A stretch of 64,000 bases of DNA. It comes from Paraburkholderia flava. GTDB taxonomy: Bacteria; Pseudomonadota; Gammaproteobacteria; Burkholderiales; Burkholderiaceae. A program made the translations under genes and the position numbers. Location of the stretch: positions 682,001 to 746,000 of the forward strand of contig NZ_SMRO01000001.1 in the NCBI RefSeq assembly GCF_004359985.1, written 5' to 3'. The notes under the pieces are model-generated. The model saw nothing but the letters and a program-made list of their open reading frames with translations, was not told the origin of the DNA and ran no database searches. How positions within the stretch are numbered: the first letter of the stretch is position 1; each line of letters begins with the position of its first letter. This document shows, piece by piece, positions 1 to 9,826 of the stretch.

Positions 1-1029
1 GCGCTCGACGGTATCGGCGATACGCTGCGCGTCGGTGCCGACAAGTCGTACGGTTCCCGCTGCAACGGCCTCGGGACGCTCAGTGGTATCGCGCATCACG
101 AGCACCGGTTTGCCGAGTGACGGCGCCTCTTCCTGGATGCCGCCGGAGTCGGTCAGGATCAGCCACGCGCGCGTCATCAGGTACACGAACTGCAGGTACT
201 CCTGCGGCTCGATCAACACGACGTTGCGCACGTTGCCGAGCAACCGGTTCACGGGCTCGCGGACGTTCGGATTCAGATGCACCGGATAAACGATCTGTAC
301 CTGCGGATGCTTTTCAGCGATGCGCAGCAGCGCCGCGCAGATGTCCTCGAAACCCTGACCGAAGTTCTCGCGTCGATGTCCGGTGACGAGGATCATCTGT
401 TTCGTTTCGTCGAGAAACGGGAACATCTGGTGCAGGCGTTGCGCGAGATCGCGTTCGCGGTTCAGTCGCGTCTGCACGGCGAGCAACGCGTCGATCACGG
501 TATTACCCGTCACGACGATCCGCTCCTGCGCAATACCTTCGCGCAGCAAATTACCGCGCGATGTTTCCGTCGGTGCGAAGTGGTGCGCGGCGAGCGCGGC
601 GGTCAGCTTGCGGTTCGCTTCCTCGGGCCACGGCGAATACAGGTTGCCGGTGCGCAATCCCGCTTCGACGTGCCCGACCGGCACGCGTCGGTAGTACGCA
701 GCAAGCGACGTCGCGAACGTCGTCGTGGTGTCGCCGTGCACGAGCACGAGGTCCGGGCGGCTCGCTTCCAGCACCGGGTCGAGCTTGCCGAGCAGATGAC
801 CGGTCAGGTCGGTCAACGTCTGGCCGGCGCGCATCACGTCGAGGTCGTAGTCGGGTGTAATCGCGAACAGGTCGAGCACCTGGTCGAGCATCTGCCGATG
901 CTGCGCAGTGACGCACACTTCGCAGTCGACGTGCGCCATTGCGCGCAGGCGATGCACGAGCGGCGCCATCTTGATCGCCTCGGGCCGCGTGCCGAACGTC
1001 ACGAGAATCTTCTTTCTTTCGATGTCCAT
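1..1029 (-). CDS. wecB: UDP-N-acetylglucosamine 2-epimerase (non-hydrolysing), 3' end outside window
   Basis: The translated start ([20 protein letters not shown]) carries the GTRPE signature of WecB/EpsC epimerases, which convert UDP-GlcNAc to UDP-ManNAc in the cytoplasm. Further family blocks are visible: [15 protein letters not shown] at about residues 38-52 and [12 protein letters not shown] near 100. About 343 codons are present; the family is usually near 370-390, so only a short C-terminus is missing beyond base 1. The start at 1029 has a GGAG six bases upstream on the minus strand. It follows the BY-kinase by 20 bp and is presumably co-transcribed, matching epsB-epsC order in Ralstonia EPS I. 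The product would feed ManNAc or ManNAcA into the polymer (inference). Confidence 0.92.
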   Translation of the reverse strand, partial: MDIERKKILVTFGTRPEAIKMAPLVHRLRAMAHVDCEVCVTAQHRQMLDQVLDLFAITPDYDLDVMRAGQTLTDLTGHLLGKLDPVLEASRPDLVLVHGDTTTTFATSLAAYYRRVPVGHVEAGLRTGNLYSPWPEEANRKLTAALAAHHFAPTETSRGNLLREGIAQERIVVTGNTVIDALLAVQTRLNRERDLAQRLHQMFPFLDETKQMILVTGHRRENFGQGFEDICAALLRIAEKHPQVQIVYPVHLNPNVREPVNRLLGNVRNVVLIEPQEYLQFVYLMTRAWLILTDSGGIQEEAPSLGKPVLVMRDTTERPEAVAAGTVRLVGTDAQRIADTVER

Positions 1030-1049
1030 GGTGTGCTCCGCCCGTCCGT

Positions 1050-3308
1050 TCACTGGCCGCCCAGTTGCGGTTCCTGCTCGTTGCCGCGATATGCGTAACC
1101 GCCGTAGTTGCCGTATTGCGCGGAGCGCAGGCCCGGCCGGAAACCGTTGAACACGACGCCGGTCACCTTCGCGCCGACGCGTTCGATCCGCTTCACCGAT
1201 TCGAGAATTTCGCCGTTGCTGGTCATCCCCGAGCGCGCGGCGAGCAGCACGATGCCGGCGTATGGCGCGAACACGGTCGCATCGGTGACAGGCAGCACGG
1301 GCGGTGCATCGAGCAGCACGATGTCGTAGCGCTGCGACGCCCACGCGATAATCTCGGCCAGGCCGCCGGTGGAAAACAGCTCGACCGGTTGCCCGGTCAA
1401 CGGACCGGCCGGCAGAAAATCGACGTTCGGTGTGATGTCGGTGACGATCGCCTGTTCGATCGGCATGTCGTCGCGCAGCACGTCGGTGAATCCGACGCGT
1501 CCCGGCACACCGAAATCGGCTGCGAGGTGGCCGCGTCGCAGATCGCCGTCGATCAGCAGCACGCGCTTTTTCGACAGGCCGATCAGCGTCGCGAGATTCG
1601 CCGACACGAACGACTTGCCGATGCCGACCGACGGTCCCGTCATCAGCACGACGTTGTTCTCTGGTCGCTCAAGCAGCGCGAACTGCAGCGCGGTGCACAG
1701 GCTGCGCAGCGCTTCGACCGCGGGTTCTTGTGGTCTCGCCAGCGCGAGAATCGACGGCACGTGATCGGAGCGTTCGCCGGGTCGCATCAACTGACGCTGC
1801 GCGACGCTCAGCGGAATCGTCGCGATCACGTTGAGCATCGCGTCGCGTTCGATGTCCATCGGATCGGTGAGTCCACCGAACAGCGCGGCACGTACGACTG
1901 CGGTACCGATGCCGCACAACAAACCAAGCGCGGCGGCAATCGCGACGACGAGCGCACGTTTCGGCTTAACCGATTCGTCCGGCACGACGGCATGATCGAT
2001 CACGCGCACGTTGCCGATCTTGCTCGCTGTGGCAAGGCGCAACTGCTGGATGCTGTTCAACAAACCAACATAGAGATCGGTTTCAACAGTGACGTCGCGC
2101 TTCAGGCGCACGAGGTTCTGCTGCGCATCGGGCAGGCGCTGGATCGAGCCATTGAACGAATCGACGTTCAGTCGCGCCGCAGCGATCTGCTGATCGAGCG
2201 CCGCGAGCGCCGGATGCTGCGGCGTGTACAGCGCGGCCATTTCCTTGCGCTTCTGTTCGAGTTCGAACAGGCTCGACTGCGCAGCCACCGATTGCGTCAG
2301 CACAGCCTTCGCCTGTTCGCTCAGGTCGACCAATTCGTGCTTGTTCTGATACGCGTTGAGGCGGTCCTCGACGGTACGCAACTGCTTTTCGACGTCGGGC
2401 AACTGCGCGTTCAGAAACTGCAGCGACTTGTCAGCGGTGGCTGCCTTGCGATCGGCGTTCTGCTGCACGTAGTTGTTCGCGATCTCGTTGAGCACCGCAG
2501 CCGCGAGCACGGGGTTGGGGTTCTCGTACGTGACGCCGATCACGCCGGACTGGTCCTTGCCCTTCTCGGTGATCGTCAGGTCTTTCTGCAGTTTGTCGAG
2601 CACCTTCAGCTTCGAATAGCGCTTCACGACGAACTGCGCATCCGGTTTACCGTCGAGTTGAGACACGAGCAGCGTGATGTCGCCTGCTGACGTCCTCACC
2701 TTCAGCGGCGCGCCGATTTCGCCGGTCGCATCCGCATCGAGATCGCTGCCTGAGAGCTTGTAGCGATTGCCGCCGAGTGCGGTGACGACGAAGCGGTCTT
2801 CCTCGAAATCCTTCGGTACGTCGAACTGTTTCACAGCGATCTGCTCGGAACCCCACGCATAGCCGCCGAAACCGAGCAGCCCGGGTTGCGACAGCGTGCG
2901 ACCGTGCCGCGCAACCCATGAGCCTAGCAACGGGAAGTAGCGTGGCTGCGCATCAATATAGAGACCGAGATCGTCGACGACGCGATCGGTGACGAGCCGC
3001 GAATGGAGGATTTCCATTTCGCCGTCGTCGGTGGATTTGACGTCGAACAGCGAACTCAGTCCGCCGATCAGATTGCCGGCCGCAGCGCCGGCGAGGTCGC
3101 CGTTGCTCTCGACCTGCACGGTGATGTCGACGCTGTACACGGGCCGCGCGATGAACGCGTACGACGCGCCGATCAGCATGAACACCACCGTGATCGCGAC
3201 GATGGTCTTCACGTTCTTGATCAGCACGTCGAGCACCGCGCGAATATCGATCTCGTCCGCGTCGCGGTTATCGCGGGAAAACTGGCTATGGATTGTTGGT
3301 GAATTCAT
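1050..3308 (-). CDS. wzc: Polysaccharide co-polymerase / bacterial tyrosine (BY) kinase, Wzc/EpsB-like
   Basis: A 752-residue inner-membrane protein controlling EPS chain length and export. An N-terminal Wzz domain has a membrane segment near residues 32-52; a long periplasmic coiled-coil/GNVR region follows; a second membrane segment lies near 447-470. The cytoplasmic kinase has Walker [10 protein letters not shown] (Lys 565), Walker A' [10 protein letters not shown] and Walker B IVLLDAPP. The tail holds a tyrosine cluster (YGNYGGYAY), the usual autophosphorylation site. In this family the adjacent LMW phosphatase dephosphorylates the cluster, and that gene lies 60 bp upstream. Length and domain order are typical for fused proteobacterial Wzc rather than split Gram-positive forms. 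Confidence 0.94.
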   Translation of the reverse strand: MNSPTIHSQFSRDNRDADEIDIRAVLDVLIKNVKTIVAITVVFMLIGASYAFIARPVYSVDITVQVESNGDLAGAAAGNLIGGLSSLFDVKSTDDGEMEILHSRLVTDRVVDDLGLYIDAQPRYFPLLGSWVARHGRTLSQPGLLGFGGYAWGSEQIAVKQFDVPKDFEEDRFVVTALGGNRYKLSGSDLDADATGEIGAPLKVRTSAGDITLLVSQLDGKPDAQFVVKRYSKLKVLDKLQKDLTITEKGKDQSGVIGVTYENPNPVLAAAVLNEIANNYVQQNADRKAATADKSLQFLNAQLPDVEKQLRTVEDRLNAYQNKHELVDLSEQAKAVLTQSVAAQSSLFELEQKRKEMAALYTPQHPALAALDQQIAAARLNVDSFNGSIQRLPDAQQNLVRLKRDVTVETDLYVGLLNSIQQLRLATASKIGNVRVIDHAVVPDESVKPKRALVVAIAAALGLLCGIGTAVVRAALFGGLTDPMDIERDAMLNVIATIPLSVAQRQLMRPGERSDHVPSILALARPQEPAVEALRSLCTALQFALLERPENNVVLMTGPSVGIGKSFVSANLATLIGLSKKRVLLIDGDLRRGHLAADFGVPGRVGFTDVLRDDMPIEQAIVTDITPNVDFLPAGPLTGQPVELFSTGGLAEIIAWASQRYDIVLLDAPPVLPVTDATVFAPYAGIVLLAARSGMTSNGEILESVKRIERVGAKVTGVVFNGFRPGLRSAQYGNYGGYAYRGNEQEPQLGGQ

Positions 3309-3368
3309 GATTGCGGCTGGTTTGTCGTGGCACGGGTACGCAGGAAGCGGTGATGGAGTGATGTCATG

Positions 3369-3818
3369 TCAACTCCTGCTGAACGACAGACGGGCGATGC
3401 GCTGGGTCCAGTCCTGCACGCCGTGATCGATCAGCGTCATCGCATATTCGTAACTGCGATGAGGCCGTCCGTAGGGGTCCGGAACGTCGGTCGGATAGGC
3501 TTCCGCGAGCCGGTACACGCGGCCGCGTGCGATCGGATAGAAACGTTCGATCGCGTGCTTCTGCTCCAGCTCCATCACGAGAATCAGATCGGCGACGCGG
3601 CACATCCGCTCGTCGAGGCGGCGTGCGCGATGCGCGGACATGTCGATGCCGCGATCAGCGAGCAGCGACGCGGCGACCGGATCAATCGCAGTCCCCGGTA
3701 CCGCCGACAGTCCCGCCGACGCGACGACCACGTCTGCCATCTCACGCGTCAGCAGTCCCTGTGCGATCGGACTGCGGCACAGGTTGCCTTCGCAAACCAC
3801 CAGGATGCGATCGATCAT
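3369..3818 (-). CDS. wzb: Low-molecular-weight protein tyrosine phosphatase, Wzb/EpsP-like
   Basis: A 149-residue cytoplasmic phosphatase. The P-loop CEGNLCRS at residues 9-16 fits C-x5-R-S, with Cys 9 as nucleophile and Arg 15 binding phosphate. The general-acid Asp sits in VPDPYGRP near the C-terminus. Size is typical. The start overlaps the stop of wza by 4 bp (ATGA), so translation is probably coupled. Its likely substrate is the tyrosine tail of the BY-kinase encoded next in the operon, whose phosphorylation cycle drives EPS polymerisation and export. Confidence 0.94.
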   Translation of the reverse strand: MIDRILVVCEGNLCRSPIAQGLLTREMADVVVASAGLSAVPGTAIDPVAASLLADRGIDMSAHRARRLDERMCRVADLILVMELEQKHAIERFYPIARGRVYRLAEAYPTDVPDPYGRPHRSYEYAMTLIDHGVQDWTQRIARLSFSRS

Positions 3819-4993
3819 TTGGTCACGACCGCCGCGGTCAGTCCTGCGTTGATCGCCGGTAACAGCAGGCTCAGCACGCGACTGAAGCGCACGAGGCCAT
3901 TGCCGTCCACATACACGACGTCCTTCGGCTGCAGCTCGAACTGGTTCGCGAGCACCATCGAGACCGGCGAGCGCGCGTCGAGATGGAACACCTGCGGCGT
4001 CGCATCGGTCGAGCCGCGAATCACGTACAGCTGCGCGGCATCGGCGCTCGCGGTGTTCAGGCTGCCCGCCTGCGACAGCGCATCGCTCAGCGTGAGCTTG
4101 CCGGTCTTCATCGGAATCGCAGTGACCGGGCGATTCACTTCGCCCATCACGTACACGCCGTTTTCGTCACGCGACACGACGCGCAGCAGGTCACCGCTTT
4201 TCAGCACGATGTTCGACGGGTTCTGGTCGCGCTCCAGCATCCGCGACAGGTTCAGCGGATACGACACGCCGTCGCGGACCAGCACCATGCGGCTCTGATC
4301 CGCGTTCGGGCTGAAACCACCCGCGCGGCTGACCGCTTCGTACAGCGTCATCGGCACGTCGTTGATCGGCACGGTGCCGGGCGTATGCACTTCACCATCG
4401 ACGTACACCTGCTTCGCGCGGAACGACGCGACGCGCACCGTCACCTGCGGTTTCTGGAAGACCTTCGCGAGTTCGGTGAAGACCGCGCGTTGCGCCTCGT
4501 CCGGTCGCAGTCCCGCGACGTGCACGTTGCCCGCGTACGGCACCTGCACGTTGCCGCTGCTGTCGACGACGAAACCGAGCGCCGGATCGAACGGCCGGCC
4601 GTTGGTCTGCGGTTGCGCGCCGAGTGCGGCGGTCAGTTCGGGGTGGTCCCATATCGTGATCTGCAACACGTCGCCGGCACCGATCGTGTAAGGCCCCGGT
4701 TTCGCCGACAGCTCGCGCAACTGGTCCGTGTTGGTTTGCGTCGCCGCTTCGCGCAGTTGACGGATCAGCGTCGTGTTGATGTCGGCGATCGGCACCTGCA
4801 TGTCGGTCGCCTGCGTCTGCGCGTCGCCGCTCGTGACAGGCAGCGTCGCGGGTGCGCTCATCCGCATGCCGGGCGCGATGCCGCATGCGGACAGTGCAAC
4901 GCATGCCGTCGTTATCAACGCGAGCATGCCGGTGCGCGCGTTCCATCCAGGCGGCGGGCCTGCGTGAGGCTGGTTTTGTGTCGTCGGTTCCAT
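3815..4993 (-). CDS. wza: Outer-membrane polysaccharide export lipoprotein, Wza/EpsA-like
   Basis: A 392-residue lipoprotein that should form the EPS export channel. It has a hydrophobic signal segment with lipobox ALSAC (Cys 37), then a polysaccharide-export (PES) domain with [19 protein letters not shown] near residues 100-118, followed by SLBB-type repeats ([11 protein letters not shown] and [11 protein letters not shown] blocks). I chose ATG at 4993 because GAGGTG lies six bases upstream; an in-frame GTG at 5002 is possible but has no good ribosome site. It lies 75 bp after the initiating sugar transferase and overlaps the phosphatase gene. Confidence 0.93.
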   Translation of the reverse strand: MEPTTQNQPHAGPPPGWNARTGMLALITTACVALSACGIAPGMRMSAPATLPVTSGDAQTQATDMQVPIADINTTLIRQLREAATQTNTDQLRELSAKPGPYTIGAGDVLQITIWDHPELTAALGAQPQTNGRPFDPALGFVVDSSGNVQVPYAGNVHVAGLRPDEAQRAVFTELAKVFQKPQVTVRVASFRAKQVYVDGEVHTPGTVPINDVPMTLYEAVSRAGGFSPNADQSRMVLVRDGVSYPLNLSRMLERDQNPSNIVLKSGDLLRVVSRDENGVYVMGEVNRPVTAIPMKTGKLTLSDALSQAGSLNTASADAAQLYVIRGSTDATPQVFHLDARSPVSMVLANQFELQPKDVVYVDGNGLVRFSRVLSLLLPAINAGLTAAVVTK

Positions 4994-5068
4994 CTGGTTC
5001 ACCTCGTATCGTTTGCTGTTTTTCTATGTGACGCTGACCAAACGCGCGCACGCGCGGTCATCGGTTAG

Positions 5069-6514
5069 TCAAAATGCGTTGCTGTGCAGGAAGCCTTTCG
5101 AAATCGTCGCGGCGACGATGCGCATGTCGAGTGCGAACGACCAGTTGCGCAGGTAGTACAGGTCGTGTTCGACGCGCCCCTGCATCTTCTCGACGCGATC
5201 CGTTTCGCCGCGAAAGCCGTTCACCTGTGCCCATCCGGTGATGCCCGGCTTGATCCGGTAGCGGTGGATGTAGCCGTTGACTACCTTCTGGTACAGCTCG
5301 TCGTGTTCTAGCGCATGCGGACGCGGCCCCACCACCGACATCTCGCCGCGCAACACGTTGAAAAACTGCGGCAGTTCGTCGAGGCTCGTGCGGCGCAGGA
5401 ATGCACCGACGCGTGTGATGCGGCTGTCGTTGCGGGTCGCCTGCGTGATCACGCCAGGTGCTTCGTCGTGCGGGCGCATCGAGCGGAACTTGTAGATGCG
5501 GAACACGCGACCATCGGCGCCCTTGCGCTGCTGCGTGAACAGCACAGGTCCACGCGACGTGACCTTGATCGCAATCGCAATCACGACGAGCAGCGGTGCA
5601 AGCGCAAACAGCGCAGCTGCGGCGAATAGCCGATCGAACACGTCTTTCTTCGCGAGCGCATGCGGAGACAGCGGCGACGCGACGAGGTTGATCGCCGGCA
5701 CGCCGATCAGATCGATCATGCAGTTGTCGAACAGCGCAAGGCTGCTGACGTCGGGGATAAAACGAATGCTGACGAGGTCGTCGCGAAACTCGCTGACGAG
5801 CCGCAACATCGTGCGTTCTTCCGAGAGCGGCAGTGCGAGCCATAGCTCCTGCCAGCCTTCGGCACGCACGTGGCGCACGAACTGCGCGAGGTCTTTATAG
5901 GTGGGCACACCGGTGATCGCGGACGCGTCGGTTTGCTCGAAAGACCCGGCAGGCGCAACATCGAACACTGCTGCAGCACGAAACCCGCTAGCAGGCGACG
6001 CAGCAATATTGCGCACGACATCCCGGCAATGAGCACCGCTCCCAACGATCGCAACGTTGCGCAGATTGAGCCCCGCATGCCGCACGCGGCGCAGCACCGC
6101 ATGCGTCGCGAGCCGCGACACGATCAGCGCGCCGCCGGTCAGGCAGGTCCAGTACGCGAACCAGAGCCGCGACACGAAATCGATCCGGTGCAGCCAGAAC
6201 ATCAGCACCACCGCACAACACTGAACGACACACCACGCGAGCGAGATGCGACTCGCGAGACTCATCAGCGAACGGCCGCGCCACGACTCGTAGATGCCGA
6301 ACACCGGAAAGAGCGTGAGCGTCAATGCAGTCGCAAATGCGACGAACGAGAAGTCGAGATGCGCGACCGTGAGATCGGAGAAGCGTGCCTGCGCAGCAGC
6401 AGCCGCGCCGCCCGCGATCACGAGCACATCGACTGCACGCGCGAGTAGACCCTCGGGACCGTGAGCGTGAGCGTGCGCCTTGCGGCGTGAGTGAGCGAAG
6501 TCGACGGTGCTCAC
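5069..6514 (-). CDS. wcaJ: Undecaprenyl-phosphate sugar (glucose/galactose) phosphotransferase, WcaJ-like
   Basis: A 481-residue polytopic membrane enzyme that starts EPS repeat-unit synthesis by moving hexose-1-phosphate onto undecaprenyl phosphate. The N-terminal half has about four membrane helices and a CoA-binding-like domain (NVAIVGSGAHCRDVVRN). A further helix near residues 290-310 precedes the catalytic domain, with KFRSM, RRTSLDELPQ, GPRPHA and GITGWAQVNG blocks typical of the family. The start is GTG at 6514 with GGGA upstream; an overlapping ATG is out of frame. As first gene of the run it is expected to carry the operon promoter in the upstream gap. Substrate sugar is inferred from family only. 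Confidence 0.92.
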   Translation of the reverse strand: MSTVDFAHSRRKAHAHAHGPEGLLARAVDVLVIAGGAAAAAQARFSDLTVAHLDFSFVAFATALTLTLFPVFGIYESWRGRSLMSLASRISLAWCVVQCCAVVLMFWLHRIDFVSRLWFAYWTCLTGGALIVSRLATHAVLRRVRHAGLNLRNVAIVGSGAHCRDVVRNIAASPASGFRAAAVFDVAPAGSFEQTDASAITGVPTYKDLAQFVRHVRAEGWQELWLALPLSEERTMLRLVSEFRDDLVSIRFIPDVSSLALFDNCMIDLIGVPAINLVASPLSPHALAKKDVFDRLFAAAALFALAPLLVVIAIAIKVTSRGPVLFTQQRKGADGRVFRIYKFRSMRPHDEAPGVITQATRNDSRITRVGAFLRRTSLDELPQFFNVLRGEMSVVGPRPHALEHDELYQKVVNGYIHRYRIKPGITGWAQVNGFRGETDRVEKMQGRVEHDLYYLRNWSFALDMRIVAATISKGFLHSNAF

Positions 6515-7459
6515 ATCGCGTCCCGCATTGAAAAATCAATCGACGTGCGCCCCCGCGCCGCCGCCCTGCTGCGTTTCGATCGGTCTGTGCTCATTCTGGT
6601 GTTCCTCATTTTTCACAGACGCACGGCCGCTCTCCCGGCTCGCACGATTTATTCGAATGTCGTCGCTGCGGTGTGGACGCAGCGGTACTGCACGTACTGA
6701 TCGCGTTTCGCGCGGCAAAACGTCCCCCCGCGCGCGAAATGCGCACAACAAAAACCCGACACAAGCCGGCTCGCCGTGAGGACGCGTTGGTCCTCGCGGA
6801 GTCAGCCGGTCATCGGAAACTGCGGATTAAGAGCCGCGGAGATAGTGCGGCGCATGCACGACACACGCGCGACGATCCCGCCACTGAAGACGTGTCCGCG
6901 TCATGCGTACGGACAGGGTTGGAAAACGGAAGATCCGCTGGCTCACCCCGGGCCGAAGCGGTCGATTCAAACAGAGGGTCATCTACAGGTCCTGTCTTAT
7001 GTATGTCAGGTTGTGCAATGCGACATCCACTAAGCAGCATCCATGCCAAATAGGTAGCAACGCTTCGATTAATCGCACGTATCGACGTGTGGCCCATGCT
7101 GCATATGCGTTCTACTTGTGTGCGGTTGCAACGACGGACAGCTGCGGTCGCAACCGGTCATGTTTCGATGAAGCGTCCGTTACGTAACGCCCGGGCGTAA
7201 CGACCTGGAACATCGGTCATCGCGGAGTGAGGGTTTCGTACACCGCACACGCCGGACGACGGCCTGTCGCGGCTCGCGCGCCGCATGTCGATCGACGGCG
7301 AGCCGCATCGCGCGCGAACCTCGATGGCATGGAACCTGCTGTTTCCCGCCGGGGCATTGCGGCCGCATCGATCGGGATCAGCGATTCCGCAACGATCGCG
7401 ACGACGATTGCGCCCACCACACGCCGACATCAATAGAACGAACGACACGCGAGGGACCG
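6515..7459. other. 945-bp divergent intergenic region between EPS operon and EAL gene
   Basis: No convincing gene. Several short ORFs occur but lack ribosome sites and family features. A stem-loop is visible (CGTGAGGAC at 6775-6783 pairing with GTCCTCGCG at 6790-6798, one G-T pair). The stretch 6960-7140 is less GC-rich than its surroundings. A sigma-54-like element reads on the minus strand at 7014-7029. The region most likely holds the EPS operon promoter and a long leader, plus the EAL gene promoter. Confidence 0.6.
7014..7029 (-). promoter_or_regulatory. Candidate sigma-54 promoter reading toward EPS operon
   Basis: The minus strand reads TGGATGTCGCATTGCA: GG, ten bases, then GC, with a perfect TTGCA -12 box and TGG at -24. 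It points to the EPS operon but lies about 500 bp from the GTG start, which would leave a long leader. Chance matches to this short consensus are common, so this is tentative. Confidence 0.3.
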
Positions 7460-8281
7460 GTGCACAGCGGACAACTAAAACAGACGATCGACACGCCGAC
7501 ACGCAACGGATTGAGCGACCGGATCCGGGAAGGACTGCGCGCCGGCGAATTCCATCTCGTGTTTCAAGGCATTCACGAATCGGGCACGGGTCGGCTCGTC
7601 AGTACCGAAGCGCTGCTGCGCTGGATGCATCCGGACTACGGGCTGCTGCTGCCGGATGCATTTCTCGAAGTGCTCGACGAAGATCCCGAACTGGCCGTCG
7701 ACGTCACGCACTTCGTCATCGACCGCGCATGCGCGCAACTCGGCGCATGCATCCGCACCGGACGTCCTGCATTACCCGTCGCAGTCAACGTTCCGCCTTC
7801 GGTCGCCGCGCAGGAAGACTTCGCCGCAGAAGTCGAACAGATCGCGCACATGCACGGCATCGCACCCGGACTGATCGACATCGAACTGGTCGAAACCGAG
7901 GACACTGCACGCATTCTCGCGACGCGCGTGCTGACGCGACCGCTACGCGATTCGGGCATCCGCATCTCGATCGACGACTTCGGCACCGGCTATTCGTCGC
8001 TCGCGCTGCTGAGCGAAATGGACGTCGACACCGTGAAGCTCGCGCGCGAACTGCTCGCGTTTGTACCCTCTCGACAACGCGCGAGCGCGGTCATCGCCGG
8101 CATTCTCGCGCTGCTCGACGAACTCGGCATGCGGGTCGTCGTCGAAGGGGTCGAGACAATCGATCAGGCGCGATGGCTCGAACAATGGCCGAACGTGCTC
8201 GTCCAGGGCTTCTATTTCTCACGCCCCACCAGCGACCTCGCCGCCGCGCTGGACGCCCCGCGCGCGCAGCCCGGACAGTGA
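7460..8281 (+). CDS. EAL-domain protein, c-di-GMP phosphodiesterase family (one active-site residue altered)
   Basis: A 273-residue stand-alone EAL protein with no sensor domain, signal peptide or membrane segment. Conserved blocks are present: TEALLRW near residue 53, AVNVPP, IELVETE, the loop DDFGTGYSS near 173, VVEGVET and QGFYFSRP. The Lys block reads VKLA (Lys 193, Ala 195) where active enzymes have K-x-D, so one catalytic-site Asp appears lost. It may be a weak hydrolase or a c-di-GMP-binding effector. The start is GTG at 7460 with GAGGGA just upstream at tight spacing. It is divergent from the EPS operon, and EPS output is commonly controlled by c-di-GMP, so a functional link is plausible. 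Confidence 0.88.
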   Translation: MHSGQLKQTIDTPTRNGLSDRIREGLRAGEFHLVFQGIHESGTGRLVSTEALLRWMHPDYGLLLPDAFLEVLDEDPELAVDVTHFVIDRACAQLGACIRTGRPALPVAVNVPPSVAAQEDFAAEVEQIAHMHGIAPGLIDIELVETEDTARILATRVLTRPLRDSGIRISIDDFGTGYSSLALLSEMDVDTVKLARELLAFVPSRQRASAVIAGILALLDELGMRVVVEGVETIDQARWLEQWPNVLVQGFYFSRPTSDLAAALDAPRAQPGQ

Positions 8282-8441
8282 GTCGGCTGTTTGAATCGCG
8301 TTGATCCAGCCCCCGTTAAATGCCGGGATCAGGCCCCTTGCAGCGCTGTCTCAAAAAAATTGTCTGACCATTTTCGAACCCATATGTCGAGCATTCGACG
8401 TAGGCTCACCGGCGTAGCAGCGCGCTAAACTGGTCGTTTTT

Positions 8442-8474
8442 TGAATTTAAATTCATGCACGGATTTGGCATAAT
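8442..8474 (+). promoter_or_regulatory. Perfect 14-bp palindrome overlapping a candidate promoter of the DUF4096 gene
   Basis: TGAATTTAAATTCA at 8442-8455 is a perfect palindrome in AT-rich DNA. It covers a -35-like TTTAAA (8446-8451); 17 bp later is a -10-like CATAAT (8469-8474), 18 bp before the downstream ORF. A repressor or the encoded protein itself could bind here (inference). Confidence 0.4.
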
Positions 8475-8492
8475 TCGTGTACCCATTAGTTA

Positions 8493-8813
8493 ATGAAGTG
8501 CTGTATGACAACCCTCCCCCTGACCGACGAAGCCTGGCTGCGCGTCTGTCATCTGTTTGAAGAACCGGCCAGCACGGCCGGCGTCGGCCGGCCCCGCCGA
8601 CGCTCCCGCGATGTACTCAACGGCGTACTGTGGGTGCTGTTGAACGATGAAAAATGGCATCACCTGCCCGGCACGTTCCCTCCGTCGCAAACCTGCTACG
8701 CGCGCTGGCTGCAGTGGAAGCGCAGCGGCGTGATGGATGTCGTGCTCGACGAACTGCGGCGTCATTGCACCGCGTCACAGGACGATCTTCCATCGGACGA
8801 GTGTCCCGCCTGA
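8493..8813 (+). CDS. Orphan IS5/IS4-type DUF4096 protein (transposase N-terminal domain only)
   Basis: A 106-residue protein with the DUF4096 pattern: LTDEAWLRVCHLF, GRPRRRSRDVLNGVLWVLLN, KWHHLPGTFPPSQTCYARWLQW. In IS5-family transposases this domain precedes the DDE catalytic core, but here the ORF ends cleanly with TGA and no catalytic domain follows in any frame before the LysR gene. I see no terminal inverted repeats. It may be a remnant, or a domesticated DNA-binding protein of the kind found alone in several Burkholderia genomes (from memory). The start is uncertain: ATG 8493 or ATG 8505; neither has a strong ribosome site. Confidence 0.7.
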   Translation: MKCCMTTLPLTDEAWLRVCHLFEEPASTAGVGRPRRRSRDVLNGVLWVLLNDEKWHHLPGTFPPSQTCYARWLQWKRSGVMDVVLDELRRHCTASQDDLPSDECPA

Positions 8814-8873
8814 AGCAGTGTCATGTCGCTGTCGCGTGCTTGCCTCACGGTTGACTCGCAGGTATCGCAAACA

Positions 8874-9794
8874 TCACCGCACCGCCCGCTTGCGTTTCTC
8901 AATCGACGCGATCAGTGCCGCGTGTTCTTCACGCAGCACTTCGACGAACTGCATCGTGAGACGCGCGCGCGGCTGATGCGGCGGAAACAGCAGGTAGTTC
9001 GGAAACTGGATCGACGGCTGAAACGGCCGGATCGCGATGTCGGGTCCCGCATAAGCCTCCGCGACCACCGGATGCGACAGCGTCACGCCCGCACCGCTGC
9101 GAACCATCTCGCAGCAGATCGCAGAGTATTGCGCCTCGAGCGCCATCACGCGCTCCACGCCTGCGCGATCGAACACTTCGTCCATCAGCGTGCGCGTGCC
9201 GTCCCCATGACATAACGACACGAACGATTCGCCCTGAAAATCGGCGGGCTTCAGGATCTTCTTGCGGGCGAGCCGATGGTTTGCCGGCACCACGCCCACT
9301 GCCGCGAGATTCGAAAACATCTCGGTGTCGCAGTTCGATTGCTCGCTCACGTACACCACTATCCCTAGATCGCAGAAGTGCGACGCGGTCCAGTGATTTA
9401 CCGTGGTCGACGTATTCAGATGCAACGACACGGTGACCTCCGGATGACGCGCATGAAACCGCTGGATCGCGCGCGGCACAAGCGTCAGTCCCGCCGACGG
9501 CATCGCCGCGATGCGCAGCCGCCCTGTACCGCGATTACGAATCTGCGCAGCTGCATTCGCGAGTCCCTGCAAGCCCACGTAAGTCCGCTCGACCTCGCGA
9601 AAGAACGCATTGCCCTCGCCGGTCGGAATCAGCCGCACGCCGTTGCGCTGGAACAGCAGCAACCCCGTCTCACGCTCGAGCTGCGAGATCAGCCGGCTCA
9701 CGTTCGGCTGCGACGTGAACAGTTCTTTCGCCGCAGCGGTCATCGAGCCGCTCAACATCACGGCACGAAACGCTTCGATGTGTTTGAGGTTCAT
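8874..9794 (-). CDS. LysR-family transcriptional regulator of the adjacent uptake/oxidation operon
   Basis: A 306-residue LysR protein: N-terminal winged helix-turn-helix (MNLKHIEAFRAVMLSGSMTA to about residue 60, with TSQPNVSRLISQLERETG as recognition region) and a periplasmic-binding-protein-like effector domain from about 90 to 290. It is divergent from the ABC transporter/oxidoreductase operon, with 158 bp between the starts, the standard arrangement for local activation by a catabolic inducer. The first segment resembles OccR/NocR-type opine regulators in style, but I cannot assign the inducer. Confidence 0.92.
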   Translation of the reverse strand: MNLKHIEAFRAVMLSGSMTAAAKELFTSQPNVSRLISQLERETGLLLFQRNGVRLIPTGEGNAFFREVERTYVGLQGLANAAAQIRNRGTGRLRIAAMPSAGLTLVPRAIQRFHARHPEVTVSLHLNTSTTVNHWTASHFCDLGIVVYVSEQSNCDTEMFSNLAAVGVVPANHRLARKKILKPADFQGESFVSLCHGDGTRTLMDEVFDRAGVERVMALEAQYSAICCEMVRSGAGVTLSHPVVAEAYAGPDIAIRPFQPSIQFPNYLLFPPHQPRARLTMQFVEVLREEHAALIASIEKRKRAVR

Positions 9795-9807
9795 CGATTC
9801 CAGCCCA

Positions 9808-9826
9808 TATCAAAAATGCATGGATA
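9808..9826. promoter_or_regulatory. Candidate LysR box in divergent promoter
   Basis: TATC, eleven bases, GATA is an inverted repeat of the T-N11-A type bound by LysR regulators. It lies 14 bp upstream of the regulator's own start, where such regulators bind to control both directions. A weaker TCGT-N5-ACGA repeat lies about 15 bp further toward the operon. Confidence 0.4.

Noticed and set aside
1065..2690. A 541-codon open frame on the plus strand
   Set aside because: It is fully antisense to the BY-kinase gene, Arg/His/Gln-rich, without a ribosome site or recognisable domain.
6810..7097. A 95-codon minus-strand ORF with a lipobox-like LLSGC
   Set aside because: No ribosome site, no hydrophobic signal segment of proper length and a low-quality Ser/Arg-rich remainder. 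It lies in the EPS regulatory gap and is probably chance.
8282..8492. Possible insertion-sequence end near the DUF4096 gene
   Set aside because: I found the 14-bp palindrome but no matching inverted repeat or target duplication on the other side of the gene, so no mobile element is called.
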